DNA of 39,718 nt from Gammaproteobacteria bacterium (GTDB taxonomy: Bacteria; Pseudomonadota; Gammaproteobacteria; SZUA-229), in assembly GCA_026995045.1 (NCBI GenBank), contig JALWPK010000226.1, positions 1-39,718 on the forward strand, in the 5' to 3' direction. Both the position numbers and the translations under genes were made by a program. Positions 8,266-17,408 of the stretch are shown in pieces; position 1 is the stretch's first letter; the number at the start of each line of letters is the position of its first letter. Under the pieces are notes generated by a model, which was given only the letters and a program-made list of their open reading frames with translations, searched no databases and was not told the DNA's origin.

Positions 8266-8814
8266 ATGAAAAACGCCCTGATTTTTGTCATCGCCATCGC
8301 ACTCGCCACCGCTGCCGGCTACCTCGCCCGTCAGTACCTGGCGCCGCCGCAGGACAGACCCAACGCCGCCAGCAAACAAATCGGCGCGGTCATCGGCAAG
8401 CAACGGCCAGAATTCGCGATGCAGGACATTGACGGCAAGATTCGCAACATCAAGGACTGGGACGGCAAGGTGATTCTGCTGAATTTCTGGGCCACCTGGT
8501 GCCCGCCCTGCCGCAAGGAAATGCCGGGGTTTATCGAATTGCAAAAAGAATATGGCGACCAGGGGCTGCAAATTGTCGGCGTTGCGATGGACGATGAACA
8601 ATCGGTTCGCATATTCGCCGAGGAAATCCAGGTGAATTACCCGCTGATGGCGGGCGACGCCGAAACCATCGAGCTGGCGAAACGCTATGGCAACACCATC
8701 GGCGCCCTGCCTTTCACCGCCATCATCAATCGCAAGGGCGTCATTAGCAGCACGTTCGCCGGAGAACTCAGCAAATCGCGCGCGCTCGAAAGCCTGAAAA
8801 AAGCCGGGCTTTAG
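8266..8814 (+). CDS. TlpA-like periplasmic thioredoxin-fold protein
   Basis: This 182-residue membrane-anchored protein has an N-terminal hydrophobic helix (LIFVIAIALATAAGYLA) and an AhpC/TSA-Redoxin fold. The active-site WATWCPPCRKEMPGF has its cysteines at 79 and 82, followed by GLQIVGVAMDD and the cis-Pro region GALPFTAIIN. Such proteins reduce periplasmic disulfides, often for cytochrome c maturation, and take electrons from DsbD-type donors. Its place directly behind dsbD fits that role. ATG 8266 is chosen because it starts just before the membrane helix; an in-frame TTG at 8233 would only add residues ahead of the signal anchor. The exact client is unknown. Confidence 0.88.
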   Translation: MKNALIFVIAIALATAAGYLARQYLAPPQDRPNAASKQIGAVIGKQRPEFAMQDIDGKIRNIKDWDGKVILLNFWATWCPPCRKEMPGFIELQKEYGDQGLQIVGVAMDDEQSVRIFAEEIQVNYPLMAGDAETIELAKRYGNTIGALPFTAIINRKGVISSTFAGELSKSRALESLKKAGL

Positions 8815-8829
8815 CCAGCATTTGACCTA

Positions 8830-8868
8830 TTTCACGAAAATAGCGACTTTTTCACCGAAATAGTAGAC
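8830..8868. repeat. Imperfect direct repeat upstream of aroQ
   Basis: tttcacgaaaatagcgac (8830-8847) is followed by tttcaccgaaatagtagac (8850-8868), and a partial third tttcat begins at 8870. The 162-bp gap between the thioredoxin gene and aroQ holds no gene that I can see. The repeat could be a regulator site ahead of aroQ-accBC; nothing in the sequence identifies the regulator. Confidence 0.35.
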
Positions 8869-8976
8869 ATTTCATTACCAGTTAGGCACAATCGCGTTAG
8901 CAGACTGCCGCTTCGCGCAGATTTGCACACATTACGATAAAAACAACGCTCGCAGGCTTGCCACAACCCGACTCTC

Positions 8977-9420
8977 ATGCCCGATATTCTCGTCATCAAC
9001 GGCCCCAATCTGAATCTGCTGGGCGCGCGCGAACCGGAGCATTACGGCAGCGACACGCTGGACGCGATTGACCAGCGTTTGCAAAACCAGGCCAGCGAGG
9101 CCGGCTTCAGCCTGCAAAGCGTGCAAAGCAACGCCGAAGCCGAGCTGATTGAACAGGTGCATCAGGCGGCGGCAGACGGCGTTCGCTTCATCCTGATTAA
9201 CCCGGCGGCGTTCACCCACACCAGCGTGGCGCTGCGCGATGCGCTCAGCGGCGTCGCCATTCCGTTTATCGAAATACATTTATCCAATGTGTACGCGCGC
9301 GAGGCGTTTCGCGGGCACTCCTATTTTTCTGACATCGCTATCGGCGTGATTTCCGGCCTCGGCGCACTCGGCTACGAGCTGGCGCTGCAGGCGGCGGTGC
9401 AACACTTGAACAAAGGCTGA
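8977..9420 (+). CDS. aroQ: 3-dehydroquinate dehydratase, type II
   Basis: This 147-residue cytosolic enzyme converts 3-dehydroquinate to 3-dehydroshikimate in the shikimate pathway. Conserved motifs are [21 protein letters not shown] (substrate loop with catalytic Arg/Tyr), [17 protein letters not shown] (catalytic His) and [31 protein letters not shown]. The length matches type II dodecameric enzymes. It lies 6 bp ahead of accB; aroQ-accB-accC is a common gammaproteobacterial operon. Confidence 0.96.
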   Translation: MPDILVINGPNLNLLGAREPEHYGSDTLDAIDQRLQNQASEAGFSLQSVQSNAEAELIEQVHQAAADGVRFILINPAAFTHTSVALRDALSGVAIPFIEIHLSNVYAREAFRGHSYFSDIAIGVISGLGALGYELALQAAVQHLNKG

Positions 9421-9426
9421 AACCTT

Positions 9427-9894
9427 ATGGATATTCGCAAAGTAAAAAAACTGATTGAACTGCTGGAAGAATCCGGCATTGCCGAAATCGAAATTCACGA
9501 AGGTGAAGAATCGGTTCGCATTACCCGCGACAACCCCAACAGCGCGCCGGTGCAATACATGGCCGCGCCTGCCGCCGCACCCGCACCCGCCCCGGCGGCT
9601 GCGCCCGCCGCCAGCGACAGCGGCGCTGATGAAAGCAGTGATGACAGCGGCGCGCCCAGCGGTCACATTGTCACCTCTCCGATGGTGGGCACGTTCTACA
9701 GCTCGCCCTCACCGGGCGCGCCGGCATTCGTTAACGTCGGCGACGTGGTCAATGAAGGCGACACCCTGTGCATTATCGAAGCGATGAAAATTCTCAACCA
9801 GATCGAGGCCGACAAATCCGGCAAGATCAAGGCCGTGCTGGTGGAAAACGCGCAGCCGGTTGAGTTTGGTCAGCCTCTCTTTGTCATTGAGTAA
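9427..9894 (+). CDS. accB: Biotin carboxyl carrier protein of acetyl-CoA carboxylase
   Basis: This 155-residue carrier holds the biotin that shuttles CO2 from biotin carboxylase to the carboxyltransferase in the first step of fatty acid synthesis. An N-terminal helical segment ([23 protein letters not shown]) leads to an Ala/Pro-rich flexible linker (about residues 40-75). The biotinyl domain that follows has the EAMKILNQ motif, with the biotinylated Lys at position 121. The 'thumb' segment [19 protein letters not shown] is present, as in E. coli AccB. accC starts 6 bp after the stop. Confidence 0.96.
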   Translation: MDIRKVKKLIELLEESGIAEIEIHEGEESVRITRDNPNSAPVQYMAAPAAAPAPAPAAAPAASDSGADESSDDSGAPSGHIVTSPMVGTFYSSPSPGAPAFVNVGDVVNEGDTLCIIEAMKILNQIEADKSGKIKAVLVENAQPVEFGQPLFVIE

Positions 9895-9900
9895 ACCGGC

Positions 9901-11241
9901 ATGCTGACAAAAGTTTTAATCGCCAATCGCGGCGAAATCGCGCTGCGCATTTTACGGGCATGCCGTGAACTCGGCATCAAGACCGTTGCGGTGCACTCTG
10001 AAGCCGACCGTGACCTGAAACACGTTCGCCTCGCCGATGAATCCGTGTGCATCGGCCCGGCTCCATCCACCGAAAGCTATCTCAATGTGCCCGCCATTAT
10101 CAGCGCGGCGGAACTGACCGATGCGGTAGGCATTCACCCCGGTTACGGCTTTCTGTCTGAGAACGCTGACTTTGCCGAGCGCGTCGAAGACAGCGGTTTT
10201 GTATTCATCGGCCCGACGCCGGACTCCATTCGCACCATGGGCGACAAGGTAGCCGCGATTGAAGCGATGAAAGCAGCCGGTGTGCCCTGCGTGCCAGGTT
10301 CCGACGGGCCGCTGGATGATGACGCCGAGCGCAACATGCGGCTGGCGAAAGAAATCGGCTACCCGATTATTATCAAGGCCGCCGGTGGCGGCGGCGGCCG
10401 CGGCATGCGCGTGGTGCATTCGGAAGCCACGCTGATTAACTCCATTGCGCTGACCAAGCAGGAAGCCGCCGCTAACTTCGGCAACGATATGGTGTACATG
10501 GAAAAATACCTGGAAACCCCGCGTCATGTGGAAATCCAGGTGCTGTCTGACGGTCAGGGTAATGCCATTCACCTCGGTGAGCGTGATTGCTCGATGCAGC
10601 GCCGGCATCAGAAAGTTGTCGAAGAAGCGCCGGCGCCCGGCATCACGCCAAAAATGCGTAAAAAAATCGGCCAGCGCTGTGTCGACGCCTGCATCAAGAT
10701 GGGCTATCGCGGCGCCGGCACATTTGAGTTCCTGTTCCAGGATGGCGAGTTTTATTTCATCGAAATGAACACGCGTGTGCAGGTGGAACACCCGGTCACG
10801 GAAATGATTACCGATGTCGATATCATCAAGGAACAGCTGTACATCGCTTCCGGCGAAAAGCTGCGCTACAAGCAAAGCGATATCGAAATCCGCGGCCATG
10901 CGATCGAATGCCGCATCAACGCCGAGGACGCCAAGACCTTCATGCCTTCCCCCGGCAAGATCGAACGTTATCATCCGCCGGGCGGTCCCGGCATACGCGT
11001 CGACACGCACATCTACGGCGGTTACACCGTGCCGCCGCATTATGACTCCATGATCGGCAAGCTGATTGCCTACGGCAACGACCGCGACACCGCGATTGCG
11101 CGCATGCAGGGCGCGCTGGCGGAAATCGACATCAAGGGCATCCGCACCAATATTGATTTGCACCGCGACATTCTTGCCGACTCCGCCTTTCAGGCCGGCG
11201 GCGCCAACATCCACTACCTGGAGAAAAAACTGGGGCTGTAA
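9901..11241 (+). CDS. accC: Biotin carboxylase of acetyl-CoA carboxylase
   Basis: This 446-residue ATP-grasp enzyme carboxylates the biotin on AccB. The N-terminal [25 protein letters not shown], the Gly-rich lid [14 protein letters not shown], the metal-binding and catalytic stretch [20 protein letters not shown] and the C-terminal [12 protein letters not shown] are all intact. The length is normal. It ends the aroQ-accB-accC block and faces the convergent tfoX-like gene. The 98-bp gap after it holds a 7-bp hairpin (11293-11314) without a T tract. Confidence 0.97.
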   Translation: MLTKVLIANRGEIALRILRACRELGIKTVAVHSEADRDLKHVRLADESVCIGPAPSTESYLNVPAIISAAELTDAVGIHPGYGFLSENADFAERVEDSGFVFIGPTPDSIRTMGDKVAAIEAMKAAGVPCVPGSDGPLDDDAERNMRLAKEIGYPIIIKAAGGGGGRGMRVVHSEATLINSIALTKQEAAANFGNDMVYMEKYLETPRHVEIQVLSDGQGNAIHLGERDCSMQRRHQKVVEEAPAPGITPKMRKKIGQRCVDACIKMGYRGAGTFEFLFQDGEFYFIEMNTRVQVEHPVTEMITDVDIIKEQLYIASGEKLRYKQSDIEIRGHAIECRINAEDAKTFMPSPGKIERYHPPGGPGIRVDTHIYGGYTVPPHYDSMIGKLIAYGNDRDTAIARMQGALAEIDIKGIRTNIDLHRDILADSAFQAGGANIHYLEKKLGL

Positions 11242-11292
11242 TACCGCCGCCTTAATGGTGATGCCACGCCAAATTCAACTGGCCACTGGACG

Positions 11293-11314
11293 GTGCGCCG
11301 AATGTCAGGCGCAC
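11293..11314. other. Small hairpin between convergent genes
   Basis: gtgcgcc (11293-11299) and ggcgcac (11308-11314) form a perfect 7-bp stem with an 8-nt loop between accC and the tfoX-like gene. No T run follows on either strand, so it is at best a weak or Rho-assisted end. Confidence 0.3.
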
Positions 11315-11339
11315 AATCACGGCGCGCGCTAAATACGCG

Positions 11340-11612
11340 TCAACGCGGGTTCGCATTGGCGGCGTCAACCGCCATCAGCAGTGATTCACGCACATCAGTT
11401 GGCAAGCGATTCCAGTGCGTATCGGAGAGCGCGCCTTCCAGCGCATACAACAGATTGAGGCTGGCCGGCTCGCCGCTGTCGCGCACTTGCAGGTAGGCCT
11501 GCACCGCGCCCAGCTTTTTCAATTGCGCCACGGTTTCGATGCCGGCGGCCGCCAGCATGCGCTCGGACTTCTCCCCCAGATTCAGCAAGTCACGAATGCG
11601 TTGCTCACTCAT
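11340..11612 (-). CDS. TfoX/Sxy C-terminal domain protein
   Basis: This 90-residue protein corresponds only to the C-terminal helix-hairpin-helix-like domain of TfoX/Sxy. The diagnostic stretch is R-I-R-D-L-L-N-L-G-x-K-S-E-x-M-L-x-x-A-G-I-x-T-V-x-Q-L-K-K-L-G-A-V-x-A-Y. Full-length Sxy activates CRP-dependent competence genes; stand-alone C-terminal proteins like this have no settled role. The start is ATG 11612, which overlaps the TGA of the upstream TraB/GumN gene (TGATG), so the two are translationally coupled. Confidence 0.85.
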   Translation of the reverse strand: MSEQRIRDLLNLGEKSERMLAAAGIETVAQLKKLGAVQAYLQVRDSGEPASLNLLYALEGALSDTHWNRLPTDVRESLLMAVDAANANPR

Positions 11613-12493
11613 CAAAGCCGCTCCACGTTATAGCCCGCCTGCTTTAACCGCCGCACAATGCCGCGCTCCCCGACCAGATGCCCGGCGCCGACCACCACAA
11701 AAACCCGCTTGTCGCCGGCAAGCATGGCGCGGATTTTTGCCGCCATCGCATCGTTGCGCCGGTACAACAAAGCTTCGTTGATTTGACGGTAATCTTTATA
11801 CCTGGCTTCGGGCTGCATAATCATCAGTTGTTGCAAGGCCTGCTCATCACCGCTTTTCCAGGCCTGTTCGAGCTGCTGCAACTGGATCTCCGCCTGCTCG
11901 GCTTCATCCAGCGACGCCTGCAACAGGGTTTCCACAGCCGGCATGTTAATGAACAAGGCCAGTTGCTGTTGCAGGCTTTCCAGTCCGATTACCGGCTTGC
12001 CCTGCCGCCTAGCCTGCAAGATGAAATGCAGGTCGACGCCCTCGCCTGCCTGATAGCCCAGTCTGTCGAGCATGGCGGCTGTCAGATCCATAATCAGCAA
12101 GCCCGGTTTTTTGGCTGCGGCGGTTTCGGGCGCGATATTGAATGTTTGCAATAAAGCCTGCAGCCGTCGCCAGCTTTGTTTTGAAATGTGTTGTTTTATA
12201 GAGTCACCCGGCGGGTAGTAACCGTGGCGGCGAATGTACTCGCTGTATTGCTGCGGATCGATGCCGGTAATGTCCAGCTCCACTACCAGCGCGTCCGCCT
12301 GCTGAAAATTTTTCTCGACAATTTCACGCAGCGGATAAAAACTGCTGTCGGCGAAATGAATCGAGCCCAGCAGATAAACCACCGTCGTCGGTGATGACAC
12401 CCGCCAGAAGAAACCGCGATCATTCGCCGCCTGCGCGGGCGCCAGCGCCAGACAGGCAATCAGCAGGGTGAGGGTGACGAGACTTCTAGTCAT
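11612..12493 (-). CDS. TraB/GumN family protein
   Basis: This 293-residue protein has a signal peptide (MTRSLVTLTLLIACLALAPAQA). Its TraB/GumN fold carries the two family motifs: GSIHFADSSFYPL near residue 42 and the C-terminal VVVGAGHLVGERGIVRRLKQAGYNVERL. The GxxH motifs are thought to form a metal-dependent, possibly peptidase-like site related to Tiki proteins; bacterial functions are unproven. A Gln-rich coiled stretch sits in the second half (EIQLQQLEQ). It starts 8 bp inside the end of rsmI and overlaps the tfoX-like gene, making a tight three-gene operon. Confidence 0.88.
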   Translation of the reverse strand: MTRSLVTLTLLIACLALAPAQAANDRGFFWRVSSPTTVVYLLGSIHFADSSFYPLREIVEKNFQQADALVVELDITGIDPQQYSEYIRRHGYYPPGDSIKQHISKQSWRRLQALLQTFNIAPETAAAKKPGLLIMDLTAAMLDRLGYQAGEGVDLHFILQARRQGKPVIGLESLQQQLALFINMPAVETLLQASLDEAEQAEIQLQQLEQAWKSGDEQALQQLMIMQPEARYKDYRQINEALLYRRNDAMAAKIRAMLAGDKRVFVVVGAGHLVGERGIVRRLKQAGYNVERL

Positions 12494-13349
12494 GCTGTTT
12501 CAATGTTAACGCCAGTTGATAACAGGCATTTTTATTGACGCCGGTGATGCGGGACGCCAGCGCGGCGCTCTGCTTCAGCGGCAACTCGTCCAGCAGCACG
12601 TTCAGCAGTTGCGACAACTCGGTCTGTGATGTCTCGCTGGGCTCCGCGCCCGCCACCACCAGCACGATTTCCCCTTTTTGCTGATTGGCGTCCTGCCGCA
12701 CCCATTGCAGACACTCCCCCAAACTCATCTGTCGAACGGTTTCAAAGGTTTTGGTCAGCTCGCGCGCAAAGGTGATGCGCCGCGCTTCGCCAAACGCTTC
12801 AACCATGTCGCGCAAACAGGCTTCGATGCGATGGCAGGATTCATAAAACACCAGGGTGCGGCTTTCCTGCGCCAGCGCCTGCAGGGCGCGCAATCTGGCC
12901 TGCTGTTTCGCGGGCAAAAACCCCTCGAAGCTGAAGCGGTCGGTGGCCAGACCGGCGGCGCTGAGCGCGGCGATGGCGGCGCATGCGCCCGGAACCGGCG
13001 TCACCCGAATCTGCTGCTCATGCGCCATCGCCACCAGCCGGTAGCCCGGATCGCTGATCAGCGGCGTGCCAGCGTCCGATATCAGGGCGATGGACTCGCC
13101 GTTTTGCAGGCGCTGCATCAATTGCGGCAACACCTGCTGCTCGTTATGTTCATGGCAGGCCATCAGCTTGTTGCGAATACCGAGATGATTTAACAATTTC
13201 TGGCTGTGGCGCGTGTCTTCGGCGGCGATAATGTCAACATTTTGCAGCACTTCCACCGCGCGCGTTGTCATATCACCCAGATTGCCTATTGGTGTGGCGA
13301 CCAGATACAATGCCGGTTCGATACCTGATTCTGAATTTATGTTTGACAC
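12486..13349 (-). CDS. rsmI: 16S rRNA 2'-O-ribose C1402 methyltransferase RsmI
   Basis: This 287-residue SAM-dependent enzyme of the tetrapyrrole methylase fold methylates the 2'-OH of C1402 in the ribosomal P site. LYLVATPIGNLGDMTTRAVEVL, IIAAEDTRHSQKLL, ALISDAGTPLISDPGYRLV, VTPVPGACAAIAALSAAGL and the later FYESCHRI and FARELTKTFE stretches are family signatures. It is divergent from lpoA, an arrangement also known in enterics. Downstream on the same strand are the TraB/GumN and TfoX-like genes. Confidence 0.95.
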   Translation of the reverse strand: MSNINSESGIEPALYLVATPIGNLGDMTTRAVEVLQNVDIIAAEDTRHSQKLLNHLGIRNKLMACHEHNEQQVLPQLMQRLQNGESIALISDAGTPLISDPGYRLVAMAHEQQIRVTPVPGACAAIAALSAAGLATDRFSFEGFLPAKQQARLRALQALAQESRTLVFYESCHRIEACLRDMVEAFGEARRITFARELTKTFETVRQMSLGECLQWVRQDANQQKGEIVLVVAGAEPSETSQTELSQLLNVLLDELPLKQSAALASRITGVNKNACYQLALTLKQHD

Positions 13350-13435
13350 GCTACGTCCTGACCCGCTGAATTTCCCCCCGGCCCGCCGGGGCGATAAGGC
13401 CTATACTCTACCCCATTCCCTGCTGTGAATCTGCT

Positions 13436-15364
13436 ATGAGCCTCGCCGCGCCATCCATTATTCCCTCGCGCTTCAGACTGCTGCTTTTTATTCTGACGGC
13501 CACCGTGCTGTTCGCCTGCGCGCCCGGCGACAGAACACGCTCCAGCGATGAAGTGATAAATGAAGCGGTGCGCAACCAGAGCGGGCGCATCGAGCGCACC
13601 GACAGCCCGGAATACTATATTCATCTGGCCAGCCAGACCGAGGGTGAAGAGCGTCAGCAACATTTGTTGAAAGCCGCCGAGCTGCTGATCGAGCGCGGCG
13701 ACATCCAGCTGGCGGAAAACCAGCTGCAACACCTCAACCCCGAACAACTGCAAGCCAACAAACAGGCGCAAATCAAGCTGCTGGCGGCGCGTATTGCGCT
13801 GGCCAACAACAACCCGGCGCAGGCGATTCAGTTGTTGCCGCCGGACAGCGCTTTGTCGCCATCACAACAGCTGGACGCCGCCCGGGTGCGCGCCGACGCC
13901 AGCTTCCAGCTGGGTCATTATCTGCGCGCTGTCGAGCAACGAGTCGCCATTGACACCCAACTGGAAGAAGGCGAGCGCGAGCAGAACCACAAGGCTATCT
14001 GGATGGCGCTGTCCTCGATGCCGGAAATCGAACTGGCGCGCGCCGCGTCAAACAACCGCGTCACCAAGGGCTGGATTGAACTGGCGCGCATCATGCGCCG
14101 CGGCCAGACCAGCGTCAGCCGCTTGCAGGAAAGCGTGCTCGACTGGGGAACGCGTTATCCCAACCACCCGGTGAGCAACGCCTTCATCGACAACATCATC
14201 AACCTGTATCTGGGCAACCAGCAAACCACCAGCAACCTTGCCGTGATGCTGCCGATGAGCGGCGACTTCGCCACCGTCAGCAAGGCGATTGAAAACGGTT
14301 TTCTGAGCGCCTATTTCGACAACGATGCGGCGCGCCCGCATGTCCGTTTTTATGACACCGGCGCGCCGGACGCCGATTTCGATACACTCTACCAGCAGGC
14401 CCTGCGCGATGGCGCGCAGACCATCATCGGCCCGCTCAACAAGACCACCATCAACCGGCTGGCGCAATCACCCGGGCTGGATGTGCCGGTGCTGGCGCTG
14501 AACTACACTGAAAACCCGCTCAGCTACGCGGACAACCTGTACCAATTCGGCCTGCTGCCCGAAGACGAGGCGCGACAGGCGGCGGAACTGGCGATTCGTC
14601 AGCACAAGCGCCGCGCCGCTGTATTCACACCGGATTCTGACTGGGGCCGGCGCTTGCAAAACGCGTTCGTCCAACGCTTCACCGAACTGGGCGGCAAGGC
14701 GGTCAGCCTGCAACAGTACGCCCCCAAAGCCGATGACTACAGCCGGCCGATTCGCAAACTGTTCAACATCGACCAGAGCAACCGCCGCCACCGCGACCTG
14801 CAACGCCTGCTGGACATGAAGCTCAGTTTCACACCCTATCGCCGTCAGGATGTTGACATGATTTTTCTGGCCGCCACCTCGCGTTCAGCGCGCGGCATCA
14901 TGCCGGCATTCAAATTTCACCGCGCAGGCGACCTGCCGGTGTACGCCACTTCGCACGTCTACAATGGCAAACCCGACCCGGACGCCGACCGCGACCTTAA
15001 CGGGCTGATGTTCTGCGACCTGCCGTGGCTGCTGACCAGCCAGAGCCCGCACAAACAAATCTTTGCACAACACTGGCCAGAACTGCAGCACTACACCCGG
15101 CTGTATGCGCTGGGTCTGGACGCCTACCATCTGGTGCGCAACCTGCCCTATCTGGAAAGCAGCGGCTTTGCCCGCTTCGCCGGGGAAACCGGCAACCTGT
15201 CGCTGGACGAAACCGGACGCATTCACCGCGAACTGGTCTGGGCAAAATTTACACGCGGTCGCCCGGTGTACCTGGATCTGACCAGCGTGCCTGCCTTGCA
15301 GGACAACGATGCGCAACCGCCTGATGCGCCTGCCGGAGACAACCTGCTTGAAAACAACGGATAA
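13436..15364 (+). CDS. lpoA: Penicillin-binding protein activator LpoA
   Basis: This 642-residue outer-membrane lipoprotein stimulates PBP1A from the outer membrane. A lipobox (VLFAC) places the lipidated Cys at 28. The N-terminal half is helical and TPR-like (HLLKAAELLIERGDIQLAENQLQ). The C-terminal half is a periplasmic-binding-protein-like fold beginning near LAVMLPMSGDFATVSKAIENGFLSAYF (about residue 265) and including AQTIIGPLNK and AVFTPDSDWGRRLQNAF. The length is near that of known LpoA. The 3' end overlaps yraN by 56 bp in another frame, and diaA follows: the conserved lpoA-yraN-diaA order. Confidence 0.93.
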   Translation: MSLAAPSIIPSRFRLLLFILTATVLFACAPGDRTRSSDEVINEAVRNQSGRIERTDSPEYYIHLASQTEGEERQQHLLKAAELLIERGDIQLAENQLQHLNPEQLQANKQAQIKLLAARIALANNNPAQAIQLLPPDSALSPSQQLDAARVRADASFQLGHYLRAVEQRVAIDTQLEEGEREQNHKAIWMALSSMPEIELARAASNNRVTKGWIELARIMRRGQTSVSRLQESVLDWGTRYPNHPVSNAFIDNIINLYLGNQQTTSNLAVMLPMSGDFATVSKAIENGFLSAYFDNDAARPHVRFYDTGAPDADFDTLYQQALRDGAQTIIGPLNKTTINRLAQSPGLDVPVLALNYTENPLSYADNLYQFGLLPEDEARQAAELAIRQHKRRAAVFTPDSDWGRRLQNAFVQRFTELGGKAVSLQQYAPKADDYSRPIRKLFNIDQSNRRHRDLQRLLDMKLSFTPYRRQDVDMIFLAATSRSARGIMPAFKFHRAGDLPVYATSHVYNGKPDPDADRDLNGLMFCDLPWLLTSQSPHKQIFAQHWPELQHYTRLYALGLDAYHLVRNLPYLESSGFARFAGETGNLSLDETGRIHRELVWAKFTRGRPVYLDLTSVPALQDNDAQPPDAPAGDNLLENNG

Positions 15365-15707
15365 GGGTCAGCAGACCGAGCAGGCCTGTTGCCGCTATCT
15401 GCAACAACAGGGGCTGAAGCTGGTGGAAAAAAACTACCGCACACGCGGCGGCGAAATCGACTTGATCATGCGTGATCAAAACACCCTGGTGTTTGTCGAA
15501 GTGCGCTATCGCAACAGCCGCGCCTATGGCGGCGCTGTGGAATCCGTGAACTATTCCAAACAGCAGCGCATATTGAAAACCGCACAACATTATTGCCAGC
15601 AGTACAATATCGACCAGCCGATACGCATTGATATCGTCGGCATGCAAACTGGCCAGGGCAAACAATACGAATTTGAGTGGGTGAAAAACGCCCTGCAAGC
15701 AGACTGA
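15309..15707 (+). CDS. yraN: UPF0102 family protein YraN
   Basis: This 132-residue protein has an endonuclease-like fold. Its signature is KNYRTRGGEIDLIMRDQNTLVFVEVRYRNSRAYGGAVESV, with the E-x-D ... E-V-R arrangement of the UPF0102 family. The function is not established. It starts inside lpoA (ATG 15309 with AGGA just upstream at 15300-15303). A second in-frame ATG at 15324 is possible and would lose only five residues. The 56-bp overlap with lpoA suggests coupled translation. Confidence 0.9.
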   Translation: MRNRLMRLPETTCLKTTDKGQQTEQACCRYLQQQGLKLVEKNYRTRGGEIDLIMRDQNTLVFVEVRYRNSRAYGGAVESVNYSKQQRILKTAQHYCQQYNIDQPIRIDIVGMQTGQGKQYEFEWVKNALQAD

Positions 15708-15718
15708 ACCGCGCCGCT

Positions 15719-16297
15719 ATGGATTTCCACAACACCATCAAACAAAACTTTCTCGACAACATCCAGACCCAGCAAATGGCTGTCGACATGTTGTCCGGCG
15801 CCATCGAGCGCGCCGCGCGCATGATCACCGACGGCTTTCTGGCGGGCGGCAAAATCCTGGCCTGTGGCGAAGGCGCCGCCACGCTGTTGGCCCGCCAGTT
15901 TTGCCATGCCATGCTCGATTGCCACCACACGCCCCGTCCGGCGCTGCCCGCGCTGTCGCTGGATCCTGCCGCCAGCGCGCACAACCTGTGCGGCACCGCC
16001 GGCGGCCACTACACCCGGGCGCTGGGCGCACTGGGCGACAGCCTTGACATCTTGCTGGCCGTCAGCATCGACGGTGATGACACCAGCGTTGTGGATGCGA
16101 TTCATACCGCGCAGGAACGCGGCCTGACCGTGCTGGCTCTGACCGGCATGAGCGGGGGACGAGTAGCCGACTGCCTGCGGGCGCACGACATTGAAATTCG
16201 AGCGCCTTCCGACAATCACAGCCGGATTCTGGAAACCCAGTGTCTGGTGGTGAACTGCTTGTGTGAGCTGATTGACCGGCAACTGCTGGGGCAATAG
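15719..16297 (+). CDS. diaA: DnaA initiator-associating protein DiaA (SIS domain)
   Basis: This 192-residue SIS-domain protein starts MDFHNTIKQNFLDNIQTQ. Its phosphosugar-isomerase-like fold includes GGKILACGEGAATLLARQFCHAML and GDSLDILLAVSIDGDDTSVVDAIHTAQERGLTVLALTGM. In E. coli DiaA binds DnaA and promotes timely initiation at oriC; GmhA is its catalytic paralogue. The assignment to DiaA rests on the lpoA-yraN-diaA context and length. Start ATG 15719 lies 11 bp past the yraN stop; an open frame continues upstream but is not conserved. It is convergent with sspB. Confidence 0.88.
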   Translation: MDFHNTIKQNFLDNIQTQQMAVDMLSGAIERAARMITDGFLAGGKILACGEGAATLLARQFCHAMLDCHHTPRPALPALSLDPAASAHNLCGTAGGHYTRALGALGDSLDILLAVSIDGDDTSVVDAIHTAQERGLTVLALTGMSGGRVADCLRAHDIEIRAPSDNHSRILETQCLVVNCLCELIDRQLLGQ

Positions 16298-16303
16298 ACA
16301 GGC

Positions 16304-16702
16304 TTATTTCACCACCCGCAATGTGGGACGCGGCTTGTCGGGATCCGGATCGTTGTCGTCATCCGGTGGCTCGCCGGTGGCGTAGCCGTCATCCTCGTCT
16401 TCGGAGAACATCATCCCCTGCCCGTTTTCGCGCGCGTACACCGCCAGCACGGCCTGAACCGGAATATACAGGGATTGTGACTTGCCGCTGAATCGCGCGC
16501 TGAAAGTAATTTCCGCATCACCCAGGGTCAGCCCCTGAATCGCCATCGGCGCGATATTGAGCACGATTTTGCCATCCTGAATATGCTGCTCGGGCACCAT
16601 TACATCATCGGCAGTGGCGTCGACCAGAATATGCGGCGTCAGGCCGTTGTCGACAATCCATTGATACATGGCGCGTACGAGGTAGGGGCGGCTGGAGGTC
16701 AT
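16304..16702 (-). CDS. sspB: ClpXP protease specificity-enhancing factor SspB
   Basis: This 132-residue adaptor delivers ssrA-tagged and other substrates to ClpXP. The N-terminal SspB fold (RPYLVRAMYQWIVDNGLTPHILVDA ... IVLNIAPMAIQGL ... ITFSARFSGKSQSLYIPVQAVLAVYARENGQGMMF) runs to about residue 95. An acidic flexible linker follows, and the C-terminal RPTLRVVK is the ClpX-docking tail, which ends in the expected hydrophobic/basic motif. It follows sspA by about 65 bp in the pet-ssp gene block. Confidence 0.95.
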   Translation of the reverse strand: MTSSRPYLVRAMYQWIVDNGLTPHILVDATADDVMVPEQHIQDGKIVLNIAPMAIQGLTLGDAEITFSARFSGKSQSLYIPVQAVLAVYARENGQGMMFSEDEDDGYATGEPPDDDNDPDPDKPRPTLRVVK

Positions 16703-16767
16703 GACTGAAATAGTAGCCTATTGAAACCGGCCATGGTAGCGCAATCTGGCTGGCGCCGGAGCCGCCG

Positions 16768-17367
16768 CTACAGCAGACGGTATTCGCGCTCGGCCTCGGT
16801 CAGGCTGAGCTGAAAGCCCTCGCGCGCGAACATGCGCTTCATGTAGTCTTCCACCGGCTTGCAGTTTTTCGGCAATTCGATGCCAAAATGCTTCAGCCGC
16901 CACAGAATCGGCAGGATGCTGGCGTCGACCAGCGAAAATTCTTCGCTCAGGAAAAACGGCATGGCGTCGAACACGCTGGCGGTGGCGGCAATACTTTCCG
17001 CTAGTTCCTTGCGCGCCTTGGCGGCGGATTTTTCCGGCTTGTTGACGATGATGTCGACCAGCGGATACCAGTCGTTTTCCACCCGGAATAACGCCAGCCG
17101 CGCCTGCGCGCGCGCTACCGGACCTACCGGCATCAACGGCGGATGCGGGAAGCGCTCTTCCAGATACTCCATGATCACACGCGAGTTGTACAGCACCAGA
17201 TCGCGGTCAACCAGCGTCGGCACTGTGCCATAGGGATTGAGGTCGATCAGATCCTCAGGCAGCTTTTTGGGGTCAACGATGATTGCTTCGTGCGCAATAT
17301 CCTTTTCCGCCAATACGATACGCGTACGGTGGTCTTCGACAGACGTCGCCGTGGTATAAAGATTCAT
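16768..17367 (-). CDS. sspA: Stringent starvation protein A
   Basis: This 199-residue GST-fold transcription factor binds RNA polymerase and is induced by starvation. The N-terminal thioredoxin-like domain starts MNLYTTATSVEDHRTRIVLAEKDI and has PEDLIDLNPYGTVPTLVDRDLVLYNSRVIMEYLEERFPHPPLMP, where the P-H-P-P-L-M-P surface motif is characteristic of SspA. The helical C-terminal domain follows. It lies between petC and sspB; petABC-sspAB is a conserved order in gammaproteobacteria. Confidence 0.95.
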   Translation of the reverse strand: MNLYTTATSVEDHRTRIVLAEKDIAHEAIIVDPKKLPEDLIDLNPYGTVPTLVDRDLVLYNSRVIMEYLEERFPHPPLMPVGPVARAQARLALFRVENDWYPLVDIIVNKPEKSAAKARKELAESIAATASVFDAMPFFLSEEFSLVDASILPILWRLKHFGIELPKNCKPVEDYMKRMFAREGFQLSLTEAEREYRLL

Positions 17368-17408
17368 GGTTTTTCTCTTTTATTCAGCCAACTGGAGCGG
17401 ACGCGCAA

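Noticed and set aside
9952-11214. 420-codon open frame opposite accC
   Set aside because: Mirror frame of a conserved gene, with no start signal and no family motif.
11293-11314. Hairpin after accC as an intrinsic terminator
   Set aside because: The 7-bp stem has an 8-nt loop and no T tract on either strand; kept only as a low-confidence hairpin.
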